A stretch of 64,000 nucleotides of DNA from Paenalcaligenes hominis_A (GCF_041359055.1 NZ_JBGJKZ010000002.1:558001-622000); one strand, 5' to 3'. Counted from the stretch's first letter, positions 25,539 to 35,987 are shown. Numbers and translations: made by a program. Notes: generated by a model not told the origin, from the sequence alone.

Positions 25539-26999
25539 TTAGTCAGCCCGATAGTTAGGGGCTTCTTTGGTGATTTGCACGTCGTGTACATGAGACTCGC
25601 GTACACCGGAGGCGGTGATTTCCACAAACTCGGCTTTGTCGTGCAATGCAGGAATGGATTCTGCGCCGCAATAGCCCATTGAAGCACGTACACCACCCAC
25701 TAACTGGTAAATAATGGCGAGTACAGAACCTTTGTAAGGCACACGGCCCTCGATGCCTTCGGGAACCAGTTTGTCTGCATTGCTGCCGGCTTCTTGGAAG
25801 TAGCGGTCAGCAGAGCCTTCGACCATAGCACCCAAGCTACCCATACCACGGTAAGACTTGTAAGAACGGCCTTGGTACAGGACCACATCGCCAGGGGCCT
25901 CTTCGGTACCTGCAAACATACCGCCCATCATGCAAGCAGAAGCCCCTGCGGCTAGCGCTTTGGATACATCACCTGAAAAGCGAATACCACCGTCAGCGAT
26001 TAAAGGCACACCTGTACCACGTAGGGCTTCGGCTACATCAGCAATAGCTGTAATTTGAGGTACACCCACACCGGCAATAATACGTGTAGTACAAATAGAA
26101 CCTGGGCCAATACCTACTTTGACCGCATCGGCACCGGCTTCAACTAAGGCTAGGGCTGCTGCTGCGGTAGCAATGTTGCCACCGATGACTTGGATATGGG
26201 GGTAGTTTTGTTTTACCCAGCGTACACGATCAATTACACCTTTGGTGTGACCATGAGCGGTGTCTACCACGATAGCGTCTACGCCAGCCTTGGAGAGCAG
26301 GTCTACACGCATTTCTGTGTCGCCACCTACGCCTACCGCTGCTGCCACACGTAACTGACCGTGTTGGTCTTTACATGCATTGGGGTGCTCGGTGTTTTTG
26401 ACGATGTCTTTCACGGTAGCTAGGCCACGAAGCTCGAAGGCATCGTTCACAATGAGCACACGCTCGAGGCGGTGTTTGTGCATGAGGGCTTGAGCTTGTT
26501 CGAGGGTAGCGCCCTCGGGCATGGTGATAAGACGCTCTTGGGTGGTCATGACTTCGCGAATGGGGAGCTCGAGGCGATCCTCGAAGCGTAAATCGCGGTT
26601 AGTAACAATCCCCACCAGCTTGCCGTTTTCTACAACAGGCAAACCTGAAAAGCCGTTTTCTTTTTGTAACTGAATAGCATCCCGCACTTTCATATCGGGA
26701 GTGACTGTGATTGGATCAATCACAATACCGAACTCGTGACGTTTAACACGAGACACTTCACGTGCTTGTTGTTCTGCTGATAGGTTTTTGTGGATAACAC
26801 CGATACCGCCTTCTTGGGCCATAGCAATGGCTAAGCGGGCTTCGGTAACGGTATCCATCGCAGCAGATACTAGGGGGATGTTGAGTTTGATGTCGCGCGT
26901 AAATTGCGCGGAGAGATCGGTATCGCGAGGTAAGATCTGCGAGTACGCAGGCACTAGCAATACGTCGTCGAATGTGAGAGCTTTTTTGATAAGACGCAT
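25539..26999 (-). CDS. guaB: Inosine-5'-monophosphate dehydrogenase
   Basis: Oxidises IMP to XMP, the committed step to GMP. The 486-aa protein has the TIM barrel interrupted by two CBS domains (about residues 95-200) and the active-site loop GPGSICTTRIIAGVGVPQ carrying the catalytic Cys. Length is normal. It lies 42 bases after purL and 88 before guaA, all in one direction, and has its own -10-like element in the purL-guaB gap. Confidence 0.98.
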   Translation of the reverse strand: MRLIKKALTFDDVLLVPAYSQILPRDTDLSAQFTRDIKLNIPLVSAAMDTVTEARLAIAMAQEGGIGVIHKNLSAEQQAREVSRVKRHEFGIVIDPITVTPDMKVRDAIQLQKENGFSGLPVVENGKLVGIVTNRDLRFEDRLELPIREVMTTQERLITMPEGATLEQAQALMHKHRLERVLIVNDAFELRGLATVKDIVKNTEHPNACKDQHGQLRVAAAVGVGGDTEMRVDLLSKAGVDAIVVDTAHGHTKGVIDRVRWVKQNYPHIQVIGGNIATAAAALALVEAGADAVKVGIGPGSICTTRIIAGVGVPQITAIADVAEALRGTGVPLIADGGIRFSGDVSKALAAGASACMMGGMFAGTEEAPGDVVLYQGRSYKSYRGMGSLGAMVEGSADRYFQEAGSNADKLVPEGIEGRVPYKGSVLAIIYQLVGGVRASMGYCGAESIPALHDKAEFVEITASGVRESHVHDVQITKEAPNYRAD

Positions 27000-27024
27000 G
27001 TCTTTATATCCCGTCCAAAACCTG

Positions 27025-27030
27025 ATTATA
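27025..27030 (-). promoter_or_regulatory. Candidate guaB -10 element
   Basis: On the minus strand a perfect TATAAT lies 25 bases before the guaB ATG, in the 42-bp gap after purL. No strong -35 is seen, so guaB may be transcribed both from purL and from here. Confidence 0.45.
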
Positions 27031-27041
27031 CGCTGATTTTT

Positions 27042-30000
27042 TTAACCTAGCCAGACACGTGCGTTGTAGAACAAACGCATCCATGGTGTTAAGCCACCGT
27101 TTGTTGCGTTAGCACCACCCGCATCGTGAGGCCCCCATTGCTGTGGTGCCCACGACAGCTGTACGTTACGAATGACGCGTTCGGGGTGCGGCATCATGAT
27201 CGTAAAGCGTCCATCTGCTGTAGTAACCCCTGCGATGCCATTTACACTGCCATTCGGGTTATAGGGGTACTGCTCGGTGCGTTGACCACGGTTGTCTGTG
27301 TAGTGCAAGGCGGAGTGAATAGCACTTGCATTGCCTTGACGCTCGAAGTTGGTAAAACCTTCACCGTGCGAAACCACAATAGGTAAACGGGTGCCTGCCA
27401 TGCCTTGAAGGAAAATAGAAGGCGAGTCCGCAATTTCTACAGAGGCCAGACGGGCTTCGTATTTCATGGACTGGTTTGCTGTAAACAAAGGCCAGTTTTC
27501 TGCGCCGGGGATCATGGGGGCTAATGCCGCCATCATTTGACACCCATTACATACCCCAAGCGCAAACGTATCGTTGCGTTGGAAAAACTCGGCAAACTGC
27601 TCGTTAAGCATGCTATTAAAGCGGATGGTACGTGCCCAACCCTGACCAGCACCTAACACATCACCATAACTAAAGCCCCCAGCAGCCACAATCCCTTTGA
27701 GGTCATCTAAACGACGGCGTCCACTAAGTAGATCGGTCATGGGTAAATCTATCACCTCGAAGCCTGCTTGGGTAAATGCCCATGCCATTTCGAGTTGACT
27801 GTTACTGCCTTGCTCGCGCAACACAGCAATTTTGGGACGCACACCTGTTTGAATAAATGGAGCTGCGATGTTTTCTTGGGGGTTGAAATTAACCTGTACC
27901 TGTAAGCCTGGGTTTTCCACGTCATCCCAAATCGCGTGCTCGGCTTCGGCGCTGGCTGGGTTATCACGCAATAACATCATTTGGTGATTCACTGCCGACC
28001 ACGTTTTACCTAAATCTGCCCGAGCAATTTGGTAAATACATGCTGCATCACGGTACACCTCGATGGTATCCGTTTGATTAGGTTTGCCAATCACATGCGA
28101 GTGCGTAGACAAGCCGGCATCGCGTAACTGCTGTAACACTGCATCGCGTTGATCAGCAGGCACTTGGATGACCGCACCGACCTCTTCGTTAAACAAGGCT
28201 TTAAGGGTAAGCTCGTCGCGTTGTACGGCAACTTGCTCGGCACGAATTTTAAAATCACCCCAATCGGCGGCATGCGGATCGATGGTGAGCATATCAATAT
28301 TCATCGACACGCCGGTATGACCAGCAAATGCCATTTCAGCAACCGTCGCAAATAAGCCGCCGTCTGATTTGTCGTGATAAGCCCAAATTAAACCCTGATC
28401 GGCTAAAGAACGGATGCTCGTAGCAAACGATTTTAATAAATCAGCGTTAGTGAAATCCGGTGCAGCGGTGCCTACTTGGCTGAACGCATGACACAATACC
28501 GAGCCAGCCATGCGTTGCTGACCTTCGGCTAAATCGATAAAAATCAACACGCTGTCCGCATCAGTGCGTAGTTGCGGCGTTAAGGTTTTACGCACATCCG
28601 CAACTTGAGCAAAAGCCGTTACGACCAAGGACACGGGTGCCACTACATCGTGCTCTTTGCCGTCTTCTTCCCAAGCGGTACGCATGGAAAGAGAGTCCTT
28701 GCCTACAGGAATGGATAAGCCTAGCTCTTGACACCATTGACTTACGGCAGTCACAGTATCAAACAAGGCGGCATCTTGCCCTGCTACCCCACATGCAGCC
28801 ATCCAGTTTGCTGAAAGCTTCACATCATCAAAACTGCGTACATCGCTAGCCAACAGGTTAGTCATGGCTTCAGTTACCGCCATACGACCCGAGGCAGGCG
28901 CATCAAAAATCGCAATAGGGCTGCGTTCACCCATAGCCATGGACTCACCGCGTACCTGCTCGTAATCAGCCAAGGTTACAGCACAATCGGATACAGGAAT
29001 TTGCCAAGGCCCGACCAATTGATCGCGGCTGCATAAGCCCCCTACACTGCGGTCACCAATGGTGATGAGGTAGTTTTTATTAGAGACCGTGGGATGGCGC
29101 ATAACACGCTGCACGGCTTCTGCTAATTGAATAACGGGTAAATCAAGTTCGCCTGTAATGGGCTCTAGACGCGTAACATCACGCAACGTGCGTGGCGCTT
29201 TACCTAAGATGACCTCTAGCGGCATATCGACCGGAGCGGGGGTTTGTGCAACTGGACTGGGCTCGGCATAACCAGGGATACCTTCACCATACGTTACACG
29301 TAACTGACGCTCTTCGGTGGCTACACCTACTACGGCCCATAAGCAACGCTCACGCTCGGCAATGGCTTTAAATCGTTCTAAGTCAGCGGGGTTAATCGCC
29401 AATACATAACGTTCTTGAGACTCATTACACCAAATCTCGGCAGGAGAAAGACCGGATTCCTCTAGCGGCACATGGGTTAGATCAAAAATAGCCCCACGTT
29501 CTGCGTCATTAACTAGTTCAGGGAAAGCATTAGACAAACCGCCTGCGCCCACATCATGGATAGCAACAATAGGGTTGTTTTCGCCCTGCTGCCAACAGCG
29601 ATCAATGACCTCTTGTGCGCGGCGTTGCATTTCTGGGTTGCCCCGCTGTACAGAGTCAAAATCCAGCTCGGCCAAATTAACGCCCGATGACATACTAGAG
29701 GCCGCACCGCCCCCCATACCAATACGCATGCCTGGACCACCCAATTGGATTAACAATGCACCAACGGGTAATGGGTCTTTATGGGTTTGGCGATCGTCAA
29801 TGGAACCCAAGCCGCCTGCAATCATAATGGGTTTATGATAACCCCAATGCTGACCACCAATGGTTTGCTCAAAGCTACGCATGTAACCAAGCAAATTGGC
29901 ACGACCAAATTCGTTATTGAACGCAGCACCACCCAAAGGACCAACAGTCATAATATCCAAGGCGGTAGCAATACGGTCTGGGAAACCCAACGAGTCTTTA

Positions 30001-31100
30001 TCCCAAGCCTCGGCTAAAGCAGGTAGTTGTAAATTGGAAACGGTATAGCCCGTTAAGCCCGCTTTAGGTTTAGAGCCTCGGCCTGTAGCGCCCTCGTCAC
30101 GAATCTCGCCCCCCGAGCCTGTACCGGCACCAGGATACGGTGCAATCGCAGTGGGGTGATTATGTGTTTCGACTTTCATAAGGGTATGAATTAGACCCTC
30201 ATAAGCCTGATAGGCCCCTTTTGCATCCGAATCAGGCAAGGAGGCATGAAACACACTCGCTTGCCCACCCTCCATAATGGCCGCATTGTCGGCGTAGGCC
30301 ACAATGGTTTTTTTAGGCTGAGCCGCATGAGTTTCACGGATCATGCCAAATAACGTTTTGCTTTGCTCAACCCCATCAATAACCCACTGAGCATTGAAAA
30401 TTTTGTGGCGGCAATGCTCGCTATTGGCTTGTGCAAACATCAAAAGCTCCACATCGTGTGGATTACGTCCTAACTTTTGGAATGCTTCGAATAGGTATTC
30501 AACTTCGTCCTCGGATAAAGCCAAACCCATGGATTGATTAGCGTGTACCAATGCGCTAATGCCTTGGCCTAGTATGTCTACCGACTGCATGGCTTTAGGT
30601 GGCAGATCTTGGAATAAAGGCGCTCCATCAAAGTGTTGGTCTACAACACTTTCGGTCATGCGGTCATGCAGCTGCGCAGCCATCAGCTGTAGCTGATCGG
30701 CTTTAATACTTTTGCTACCTAATAGACCACGGCTAGGATCAATGACATAACGAATGCCACGCTCGATACGACGCACACCGCTTAGACCACAATTACGAGC
30801 AATATCAGTGGCCTTGCTGGCCCATGGCGACACCGTGCCCAAACGAGGAATAATACGCAGTATTAATTGGTCTTTAGTTAACGTTTGGGAGTCATAAGCA
30901 GGTAGTCCATCGTCTAGCAAAGCGGCAAGCTGTTGCTGTTGCTCTGCGTTTAGACCTTCGTCTGCCGTCCATACGTAGTATTCGTAATAGGCCGCAATAT
31001 GTTGAACAGGTAAATCAAGAGATTGAAAACGCTGAAGAAGACGCTCGCTTTGAAAAGCGGGCAAGGCCGAAGAGCCAGAGAAATATAGTATTGAGGACAC
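27042..31100 (-). CDS. purL: Phosphoribosylformylglycinamidine synthase
   Basis: Large single-chain FGAM synthase of purine synthesis. It has the N-terminal linker domain, two AIR-synthase-type halves (for example VKVETHNHPTAIAPYPGAGTG around residue 300) and a C-terminal glutaminase with the nucleophile Cys in GVCNGCQMM and MMPHPERV. The frame opens at a GTG at 31148 (1368 aa), but the family N-terminus LYFSGSSALPAF begins just after a GTG at 31100, which is preferred (1352 aa); neither has a strong ribosome site. It heads the purL-guaB-guaA cluster. Confidence 0.96.
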   Translation of the reverse strand: MSSILYFSGSSALPAFQSERLLQRFQSLDLPVQHIAAYYEYYVWTADEGLNAEQQQQLAALLDDGLPAYDSQTLTKDQLILRIIPRLGTVSPWASKATDIARNCGLSGVRRIERGIRYVIDPSRGLLGSKSIKADQLQLMAAQLHDRMTESVVDQHFDGAPLFQDLPPKAMQSVDILGQGISALVHANQSMGLALSEDEVEYLFEAFQKLGRNPHDVELLMFAQANSEHCRHKIFNAQWVIDGVEQSKTLFGMIRETHAAQPKKTIVAYADNAAIMEGGQASVFHASLPDSDAKGAYQAYEGLIHTLMKVETHNHPTAIAPYPGAGTGSGGEIRDEGATGRGSKPKAGLTGYTVSNLQLPALAEAWDKDSLGFPDRIATALDIMTVGPLGGAAFNNEFGRANLLGYMRSFEQTIGGQHWGYHKPIMIAGGLGSIDDRQTHKDPLPVGALLIQLGGPGMRIGMGGGAASSMSSGVNLAELDFDSVQRGNPEMQRRAQEVIDRCWQQGENNPIVAIHDVGAGGLSNAFPELVNDAERGAIFDLTHVPLEESGLSPAEIWCNESQERYVLAINPADLERFKAIAERERCLWAVVGVATEERQLRVTYGEGIPGYAEPSPVAQTPAPVDMPLEVILGKAPRTLRDVTRLEPITGELDLPVIQLAEAVQRVMRHPTVSNKNYLITIGDRSVGGLCSRDQLVGPWQIPVSDCAVTLADYEQVRGESMAMGERSPIAIFDAPASGRMAVTEAMTNLLASDVRSFDDVKLSANWMAACGVAGQDAALFDTVTAVSQWCQELGLSIPVGKDSLSMRTAWEEDGKEHDVVAPVSLVVTAFAQVADVRKTLTPQLRTDADSVLIFIDLAEGQQRMAGSVLCHAFSQVGTAAPDFTNADLLKSFATSIRSLADQGLIWAYHDKSDGGLFATVAEMAFAGHTGVSMNIDMLTIDPHAADWGDFKIRAEQVAVQRDELTLKALFNEEVGAVIQVPADQRDAVLQQLRDAGLSTHSHVIGKPNQTDTIEVYRDAACIYQIARADLGKTWSAVNHQMMLLRDNPASAEAEHAIWDDVENPGLQVQVNFNPQENIAAPFIQTGVRPKIAVLREQGSNSQLEMAWAFTQAGFEVIDLPMTDLLSGRRRLDDLKGIVAAGGFSYGDVLGAGQGWARTIRFNSMLNEQFAEFFQRNDTFALGVCNGCQMMAALAPMIPGAENWPLFTANQSMKYEARLASVEIADSPSIFLQGMAGTRLPIVVSHGEGFTNFERQGNASAIHSALHYTDNRGQRTEQYPYNPNGSVNGIAGVTTADGRFTIMMPHPERVIRNVQLSWAPQQWGPHDAGGANATNGGLTPWMRLFYNARVWLG

Positions 31101-31226
31101 GATGTGAGCCAATGCAAAAGTGTTATAAATGCACGCTATTTTAACCACAATCCGCTGGGATGGGGGTTATTACGCAGTGCTAAATTCAATTTTTGGTGTT
31201 TTAACACACCTAGGTTCTATCTACTT

Positions 31227-31805
31227 TTAATCGTCATGACTAAGTTCTGTTACCTGAGTAGGGTAATGAACCTCGAGAATATCTAGCTCTTGGACACCAC
31301 CTGGGGTACGCAAGGTGACCATATCGCCTTCTTGAGCTTTAAGCAGCGCGCGTGCTACAGGCGAAATCCAGCTGATCTTGCCATTTAATGGGTCGGCTTC
31401 ATCAACACCCACAATGGTAACAGTGAACTCTTTAGCGTCTTGGTCAGCATACACAATAGTAGCCCCAAAAAACACCCGGTCTTTGTTGGGCTGTAAAGCT
31501 GGGTCCACCACTTCGGCTATTTCAAGACGCTTAGTTAAAAAACGAATGCGTCTATCAATTTCACGTAAACGCTTTTTTCCATAAATATAGTCGCCGTTTT
31601 CAGAACGATCGCCATTTGACGCCGCCCACGACACAGTCTGTACCACCTCGGGACGCTCTACATTTAACAAGTGCTTTAATTCAGCACGCAAGGTTTTATA
31701 GCCTTCGACAGTAATATAGTTTTTTGTCCCCGCAGGTAAGGCCACGGCCTCGGGCACTAAATCATCATCTTGCTGATCGTCTTCTTTGACAAAGGCTTTA
31801 CTCAT
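31227..31805 (-). CDS. greB: Transcription elongation factor GreB
   Basis: Rescues backtracked RNA polymerase by stimulating transcript cleavage in the secondary channel. The 192-aa protein starts MSKAFVKEDD, typical of GreB, and has the acidic coiled-coil tip (SWAASNGDRSENGDYIYGKKR) and the C-terminal FKBP-like domain (ISWISPVARALLKAQEGD). An N-terminal insert of about 20 acidic residues is usual in betaproteobacterial GreB. It runs in the same direction as, and just after, the PHP-phosphatase gene. Confidence 0.93.
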   Translation of the reverse strand: MSKAFVKEDDQQDDDLVPEAVALPAGTKNYITVEGYKTLRAELKHLLNVERPEVVQTVSWAASNGDRSENGDYIYGKKRLREIDRRIRFLTKRLEIAEVVDPALQPNKDRVFFGATIVYADQDAKEFTVTIVGVDEADPLNGKISWISPVARALLKAQEGDMVTLRTPGGVQELDILEVHYPTQVTELSHDD

Positions 31806-31838
31806 TTTACTACCTCAACATAGTGGCTCTAGCGCCTA

Positions 31839-32672
31839 TTAACTTAACCAACGATGCCAGACCGGCGTTAAACCCGGCGGCAAAGCAGGTAAGCAACCTA
31901 AATCTAAACGCCCTTCAGAGGGACCGTGAAAATCAGATCCCATTGAGGCCTCAAAGCCAAATCGCTTTGCGACCTGAGCGTACTCATTGTATTGGTGTGG
32001 TGCATGACTACCTGTAACGACTTCAATACCCACCCCGCCGCAGTCTTTAAAAGAAGTAAATAGGTGATCGAACTGCAAGGTATCAAACTCGTAACGACCT
32101 GGATGTGCAATCACAGCTACACCACCGGCTTGTTGAATCCATTGTACTGCCTCGGTTAAGGTTGCCCATTGCATAGGCACAAAAGCAGGCGCTTGATCGC
32201 CTAAATATTTAGTGAAGACTTCCTGAATGGTGCTGCAATAGCCGTGGTCTACCAAAAAGCGGGCAAAATGGGTGCGCGAAACAAGCTCGGGGTTTGTCGC
32301 ATAAGGCACTGCTCCTTCTAGAGCATTGGTAACCCCCATGGCGGCTAATGCATCGCTAATACGTTGAGCGCGCTGCCAGCGACCAGCCCGTACATAACGC
32401 AATGAATCGATTAAACTCTGCGACTGGTAATCAATACCCAAACCTACGATATGTACCGTTTTCCCTAAAAAGGTGACTGAAATCTCTACGCCTGGTACAA
32501 ATGCCATACCTAGATTTACTGCCGTTTGCTCAGCCAATGCCAAACCACCCACCTCGTCATGATCGGTTAAAGCCCAGAGCCCAACCCCATTTTGATGAGC
32601 ACGGTAAGCCACTTGGTCGGGCGCGAGAACGCCATCAGAAACCGTTGAGTGACAATGTAGGTCTACAATCAT
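31839..32672 (-). CDS. rnm: PHP-domain phosphatase / RNase AM (YciV type)
   Basis: A 277-aa PHP metalloenzyme with the metal-binding motifs DLHCHSTVSDG (residues 4-14), ALTDHDEVGG (about 34-43), GVEIS and SDFHGPSEGR near the C-terminus. E. coli YciV (RNase AM) hydrolyses 3',5'-nucleoside bisphosphates and matures rRNA 5' ends. Its ATG overlaps almost directly with the stop of the hydrolase gene (1-base gap), so they are coupled. Assignment to RNase AM within PHP proteins is based on length and motif order. Confidence 0.85.
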   Translation of the reverse strand: MIVDLHCHSTVSDGVLAPDQVAYRAHQNGVGLWALTDHDEVGGLALAEQTAVNLGMAFVPGVEISVTFLGKTVHIVGLGIDYQSQSLIDSLRYVRAGRWQRAQRISDALAAMGVTNALEGAVPYATNPELVSRTHFARFLVDHGYCSTIQEVFTKYLGDQAPAFVPMQWATLTEAVQWIQQAGGVAVIAHPGRYEFDTLQFDHLFTSFKDCGGVGIEVVTGSHAPHQYNEYAQVAKRFGFEASMGSDFHGPSEGRLDLGCLPALPPGLTPVWHRWLS

Positions 32673-32673
32673 G

Positions 32674-33594
32674 TTAATCCTTCAGTAAAAACTGTGAGAG
32701 CACGTGCAACTGATCGGCCTGCATCAACGTAGGTGCATGCCCAACCCCTGAAACTTGATAAAGCCCTGCATTAGGTTGTCGTACAAGCATTTCATGTGCT
32801 GTATCGGGTGATAATAAATCAGAAAACTCACCCCGTACAATGAGGCAATCCTGAGGCAACTGCTCGAATGCGTGCCAGAGTGTTTGTTGGGCTAATTGCG
32901 TTAACTGCCCCTGCTGGGCTTGATCTAACTCGAGTTGTTGATGGAAAGCCGCAGCAATACCGCTATCGTAAGCATTGACCCAATAAGCCCCCTGCTGCTT
33001 GAACACATAACGAGCTAAGTGCTCCCATTGCGCGTGGCTATGAGGCCCAAAATTTGCCCAACGTGTTTGCGCACCCGCCACGGCCTGCTCCCACGAGGCA
33101 AACTGATGTTGATCGCTAACATACTGCGCGATGCGCGCTAACCCAGCCGCGCTCAATACAGGCCCCACATCGTTTAGAACGACCTTACCAAACTGCCAAC
33201 TAGGCGCGGCCATCAGGGTGGGGGCAAAGAGCACACTGGCAACACTCAGAGTAATTAACCCGCCCATAGACGTACCCACCCAGTCCACACGCTCGGGTTG
33301 CAGCTGTTGCAATAAGGTTAAGATATCCGACCCGTATTGGGGAATAGTGTAATACGCGGGGTCAGCTAACCAGTCGGATGCGCCTCTGCCCACGATGTCC
33401 GGACAAATCACCCGATACTGTGTACTCATTTTTTGTGCTAGCGCATCAAAATCACGTCCTGTTCGCAACAATCCGTGCAGACAAAGCAAAACATGCGGAT
33501 TCTGCGGGTCGCCCCATTCCTTGTAAGCCATTTGGTGCACACCGGCTGGACTAACACAGGAAATACGATGGTCTGTTGAGACAGGCAATGACAT
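32674..33594 (-). CDS. Alpha/beta hydrolase
   Basis: A 306-aa alpha/beta-hydrolase-fold protein: oxyanion HG in LLCLHGLLRTGRDFD, nucleophile elbow GTSMGG (about residue 110), acid in the IVRGEFSDLLSPDTA segment and catalytic His in SGVGHAPTL. The ATG at 33594 has AAAGGATTTGCTT upstream; a longer TTG frame is less likely. It forms a couple with the RNase AM gene. The substrate cannot be predicted from sequence; an esterase or carboxylic-ester hydrolase is the safest guess. Confidence 0.85.
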   Translation of the reverse strand: MSLPVSTDHRISCVSPAGVHQMAYKEWGDPQNPHVLLCLHGLLRTGRDFDALAQKMSTQYRVICPDIVGRGASDWLADPAYYTIPQYGSDILTLLQQLQPERVDWVGTSMGGLITLSVASVLFAPTLMAAPSWQFGKVVLNDVGPVLSAAGLARIAQYVSDQHQFASWEQAVAGAQTRWANFGPHSHAQWEHLARYVFKQQGAYWVNAYDSGIAAAFHQQLELDQAQQGQLTQLAQQTLWHAFEQLPQDCLIVRGEFSDLLSPDTAHEMLVRQPNAGLYQVSGVGHAPTLMQADQLHVLSQFLLKD

Positions 33595-33611
33595 AAGCAA
33601 ATCCTTTGAAG

Positions 33612-33635
33612 AAAAAACGGGACCTTAGTCCCGTT
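33612..33635 (-). terminator. Intrinsic terminator of the bkd operon
   Basis: On the minus strand AACGGGAC-TAAG-GTCCCGTT is followed by six T. It lies 19 bases after the E2 stop and so separates this operon from the hydrolase gene. Confidence 0.92.
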
Positions 33636-33653
33636 ATACCGCATTCAGCTCGA

Positions 33654-34961
33654 CTAATCGACAAGATAAATATGGGGTTTTTCTAATAAGGTGCGCACAG
33701 TTTGAATGAATTCTGCAGCATGCATCCCATCTACAAAGCGGTGATCAAATGAAGAAGACAAATTCATCATCGTACGAATTTGGATTTGCTCGTCTATGAC
33801 CACTGGCGTGCGGATTTGTTTATTAACCCCCACAATAGCCACCTCGGGTGCATTAATAATAGGGGTAGCCACTACACCGCCTAGCGCCCCCAAACTGCTT
33901 AGGGTAATAGTGGACTTAGCGCTAAGGTTGCCTGTGCCTGCGCGGGCCGCTTGGGCTAAGTCATGAATGTTTGAGGCAATTTCCCATAAGGTCAGCTGCT
34001 GGGCATGCTCTAATACAGGCACCATCAAGCCTTCGTTGGTTTGGGTGGCAATAGCTATATGCACATCCTCATACTGTTGTAAGGTATTTTGTCCGGCATC
34101 GTAACGGGCATTGACCTCTGGGTGTTTTTGCACAGCTAAACACATGGCACGTACAAGAAAAGGCAATAGAGTTAGGTGCCCACGCTGTTCTGCCCAATGT
34201 TGATTAAGTTGCTGACGCCATGTCTCTAAATCCGTCACATCAATGGCTTCCACATAACTAAAATGAGGAATGCTTTGTGATGACTCCAGCATTTTTTTTG
34301 CAATTTGACGACGTAAGCCACGCACCGGAACAGTATGCACCCCACCCGTTGCCACAGAAGAGGAAAAAGTGCGCGTGCCTTGTGCGCCGGCTAGTTGCTG
34401 ATCTAAATCGGCATGAGTCAGGTGATTTTTCTGCAACCGTTGCGCTAATTGCGGCAAGTCAATGGATAAACGAGCGGCACGTTTGCGCACAGCCGGGGAA
34501 GCCTGCACTTTGTGCAGCAACCGTTCGTGTGGTGTGGTTGTAGCAGCTGGGGCTGGGGCTGCTACAGCGCTTTTAATTGGAGTAGAGTCCACCGGCGCTT
34601 GGTTTTTTGTTTGGCTTTCAGGCTGCTCTGATGAACTAGGCACGGATACAGCAGCCAACGACTCGGCACCAGGCTCACCAGCCACAGACTCGGACTCGAC
34701 CATAGGTGTTGCGCTGGTAGTAGATAAGGCAATATCCACTAAATCAGCACCCACAGCGAGGATCTCGCCGGCGGCACCACCCAATGAAGCAACCGTTCCA
34801 GCTACGGGAGATGTAATATCCACCGACACTTTATCTGTCATGACACTGGCTACTTTTTGATCCTCTGCAACAGGTTGCCCCACCTGAACAAACCACTCAA
34901 CGATCTCAACCTCGGTAATACCTTCGCCAATATCGGGAATTTTTATTGTGTAATTAGACAT
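33654..34961 (-). CDS. bkdB: Branched-chain 2-oxoacid dehydrogenase E2 (lipoyl acyltransferase)
   Basis: Core acyltransferase of the branched-chain 2-oxoacid dehydrogenase complex. The 435-aa protein has one lipoyl domain (residues 1-80, lipoyl Lys in MTDKVSVDI), a Pro/Ala/Ser-rich linker, the E1/E3-binding domain (VQASPAVRKRAARLSIDLPQ, about 155) and the catalytic domain with SSSFDHRFVDGMHAAEF at the C-terminus. It is last in the bkdA1-bkdA2-bkdB operon, 3 bases after E1 beta. No lpdV follows. Confidence 0.92.
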   Translation of the reverse strand: MSNYTIKIPDIGEGITEVEIVEWFVQVGQPVAEDQKVASVMTDKVSVDITSPVAGTVASLGGAAGEILAVGADLVDIALSTTSATPMVESESVAGEPGAESLAAVSVPSSSEQPESQTKNQAPVDSTPIKSAVAAPAPAATTTPHERLLHKVQASPAVRKRAARLSIDLPQLAQRLQKNHLTHADLDQQLAGAQGTRTFSSSVATGGVHTVPVRGLRRQIAKKMLESSQSIPHFSYVEAIDVTDLETWRQQLNQHWAEQRGHLTLLPFLVRAMCLAVQKHPEVNARYDAGQNTLQQYEDVHIAIATQTNEGLMVPVLEHAQQLTLWEIASNIHDLAQAARAGTGNLSAKSTITLSSLGALGGVVATPIINAPEVAIVGVNKQIRTPVVIDEQIQIRTMMNLSSSFDHRFVDGMHAAEFIQTVRTLLEKPHIYLVD

Positions 34962-34964
34962 GGC

Positions 34965-35987
34965 TTATAGCTCCTTCATCACTCGTTGATATGCTGCAAT
35001 AACACGTTGAGGCCCGGGGAAATAGTCCCACTCGTGGGCATGAGGGTACGGAGTATCCCACCCCGTAACACGCTCGATGGGGGCTTCAAGGTCAAAAAAA
35101 CAATGTTCTTGAACTAGAGCAGAGAGCTCGGCGCCAAAGCCAGATGTGCGTGTTGCCTCGTGTAAAATCACACAGCGCCCTGTTTTACGAACAGACTGGG
35201 TGATGGTTTCAATATCGACTGGCCAAATCGTGCGTAAATCAATGACCTCGGCATCAATGCCAGAGTCAGTAGCCGCAGCCAGAGCCACATGCACCATCGT
35301 GCCATAGGCCAAAACCGTGACATCGGCCCCCTCGCGGGTAATAGCAGCTTTGCCTAACGGCGTACTGTAGTAACCCGTGGGCACTTGCGCTAGCTCGTGG
35401 TCGCGCCACGATTGCAAAGCACGATCGTAATAGCCATCAAACGGGCCGTTATAAAGGCGCTTGGGTTCTAAAAAAATAACGGGGTCTGGGCTTTCAATGG
35501 CTGCAATTAACAACCCTTTAGTATCAATAGGGTTAGAAGGCATCACAGTGCGCAACCCTGCAATATGGGTAAAAATAGCTTCGGGGCTTTGGCTATGTGT
35601 TTGACCGCCATAAATACCCCCACCCACCGGCATACGAATGGTGACTGGCGCAACAAAATCGTTAACGGAACGATAACGAATGCGCGATAACTCGGACACA
35701 ATTTGATCCATGGCTGGATAAAAATAATCACCAAACTGAATTTCAACCACGGGCGTTAAGCCGTAAGCGGCCATACCAATAGCCGTACCGACAATACCGC
35801 TTTCAGAAATAGGCGCATCAAATACACGCTGAGAGCCATATTTGGCCTGCAGGCCTTCGGTGGCACGGAACACCCCACCAAAATAACCGACATCTTGACC
35901 ATAAATAACCATATTGCTATCGCGCTCAAGCATCACATCTAGGGCATCGCGCACAGCTTGTAATAGGCTAAGAGATTGTGTGCTCAT
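34965..35987 (-). CDS. bkdA2: Branched-chain 2-oxoacid dehydrogenase E1 beta
   Basis: A 340-aa transketolase-like beta subunit: LQAVRDALDVMLERDSNMVIYGQDVGYFGG at the start (TPP-activating Glu region), the RMPVGGGIYGGQTHSQSPEA segment and the C-terminal transketolase domain. It pairs with E1 alpha to decarboxylate branched 2-oxoacids from Val, Leu and Ile and pass the acyl group to E2. Its ATG overlaps the E1 alpha stop (ATGA). Confidence 0.92.
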   Translation of the reverse strand: MSTQSLSLLQAVRDALDVMLERDSNMVIYGQDVGYFGGVFRATEGLQAKYGSQRVFDAPISESGIVGTAIGMAAYGLTPVVEIQFGDYFYPAMDQIVSELSRIRYRSVNDFVAPVTIRMPVGGGIYGGQTHSQSPEAIFTHIAGLRTVMPSNPIDTKGLLIAAIESPDPVIFLEPKRLYNGPFDGYYDRALQSWRDHELAQVPTGYYSTPLGKAAITREGADVTVLAYGTMVHVALAAATDSGIDAEVIDLRTIWPVDIETITQSVRKTGRCVILHEATRTSGFGAELSALVQEHCFFDLEAPIERVTGWDTPYPHAHEWDYFPGPQRVIAAYQRVMKEL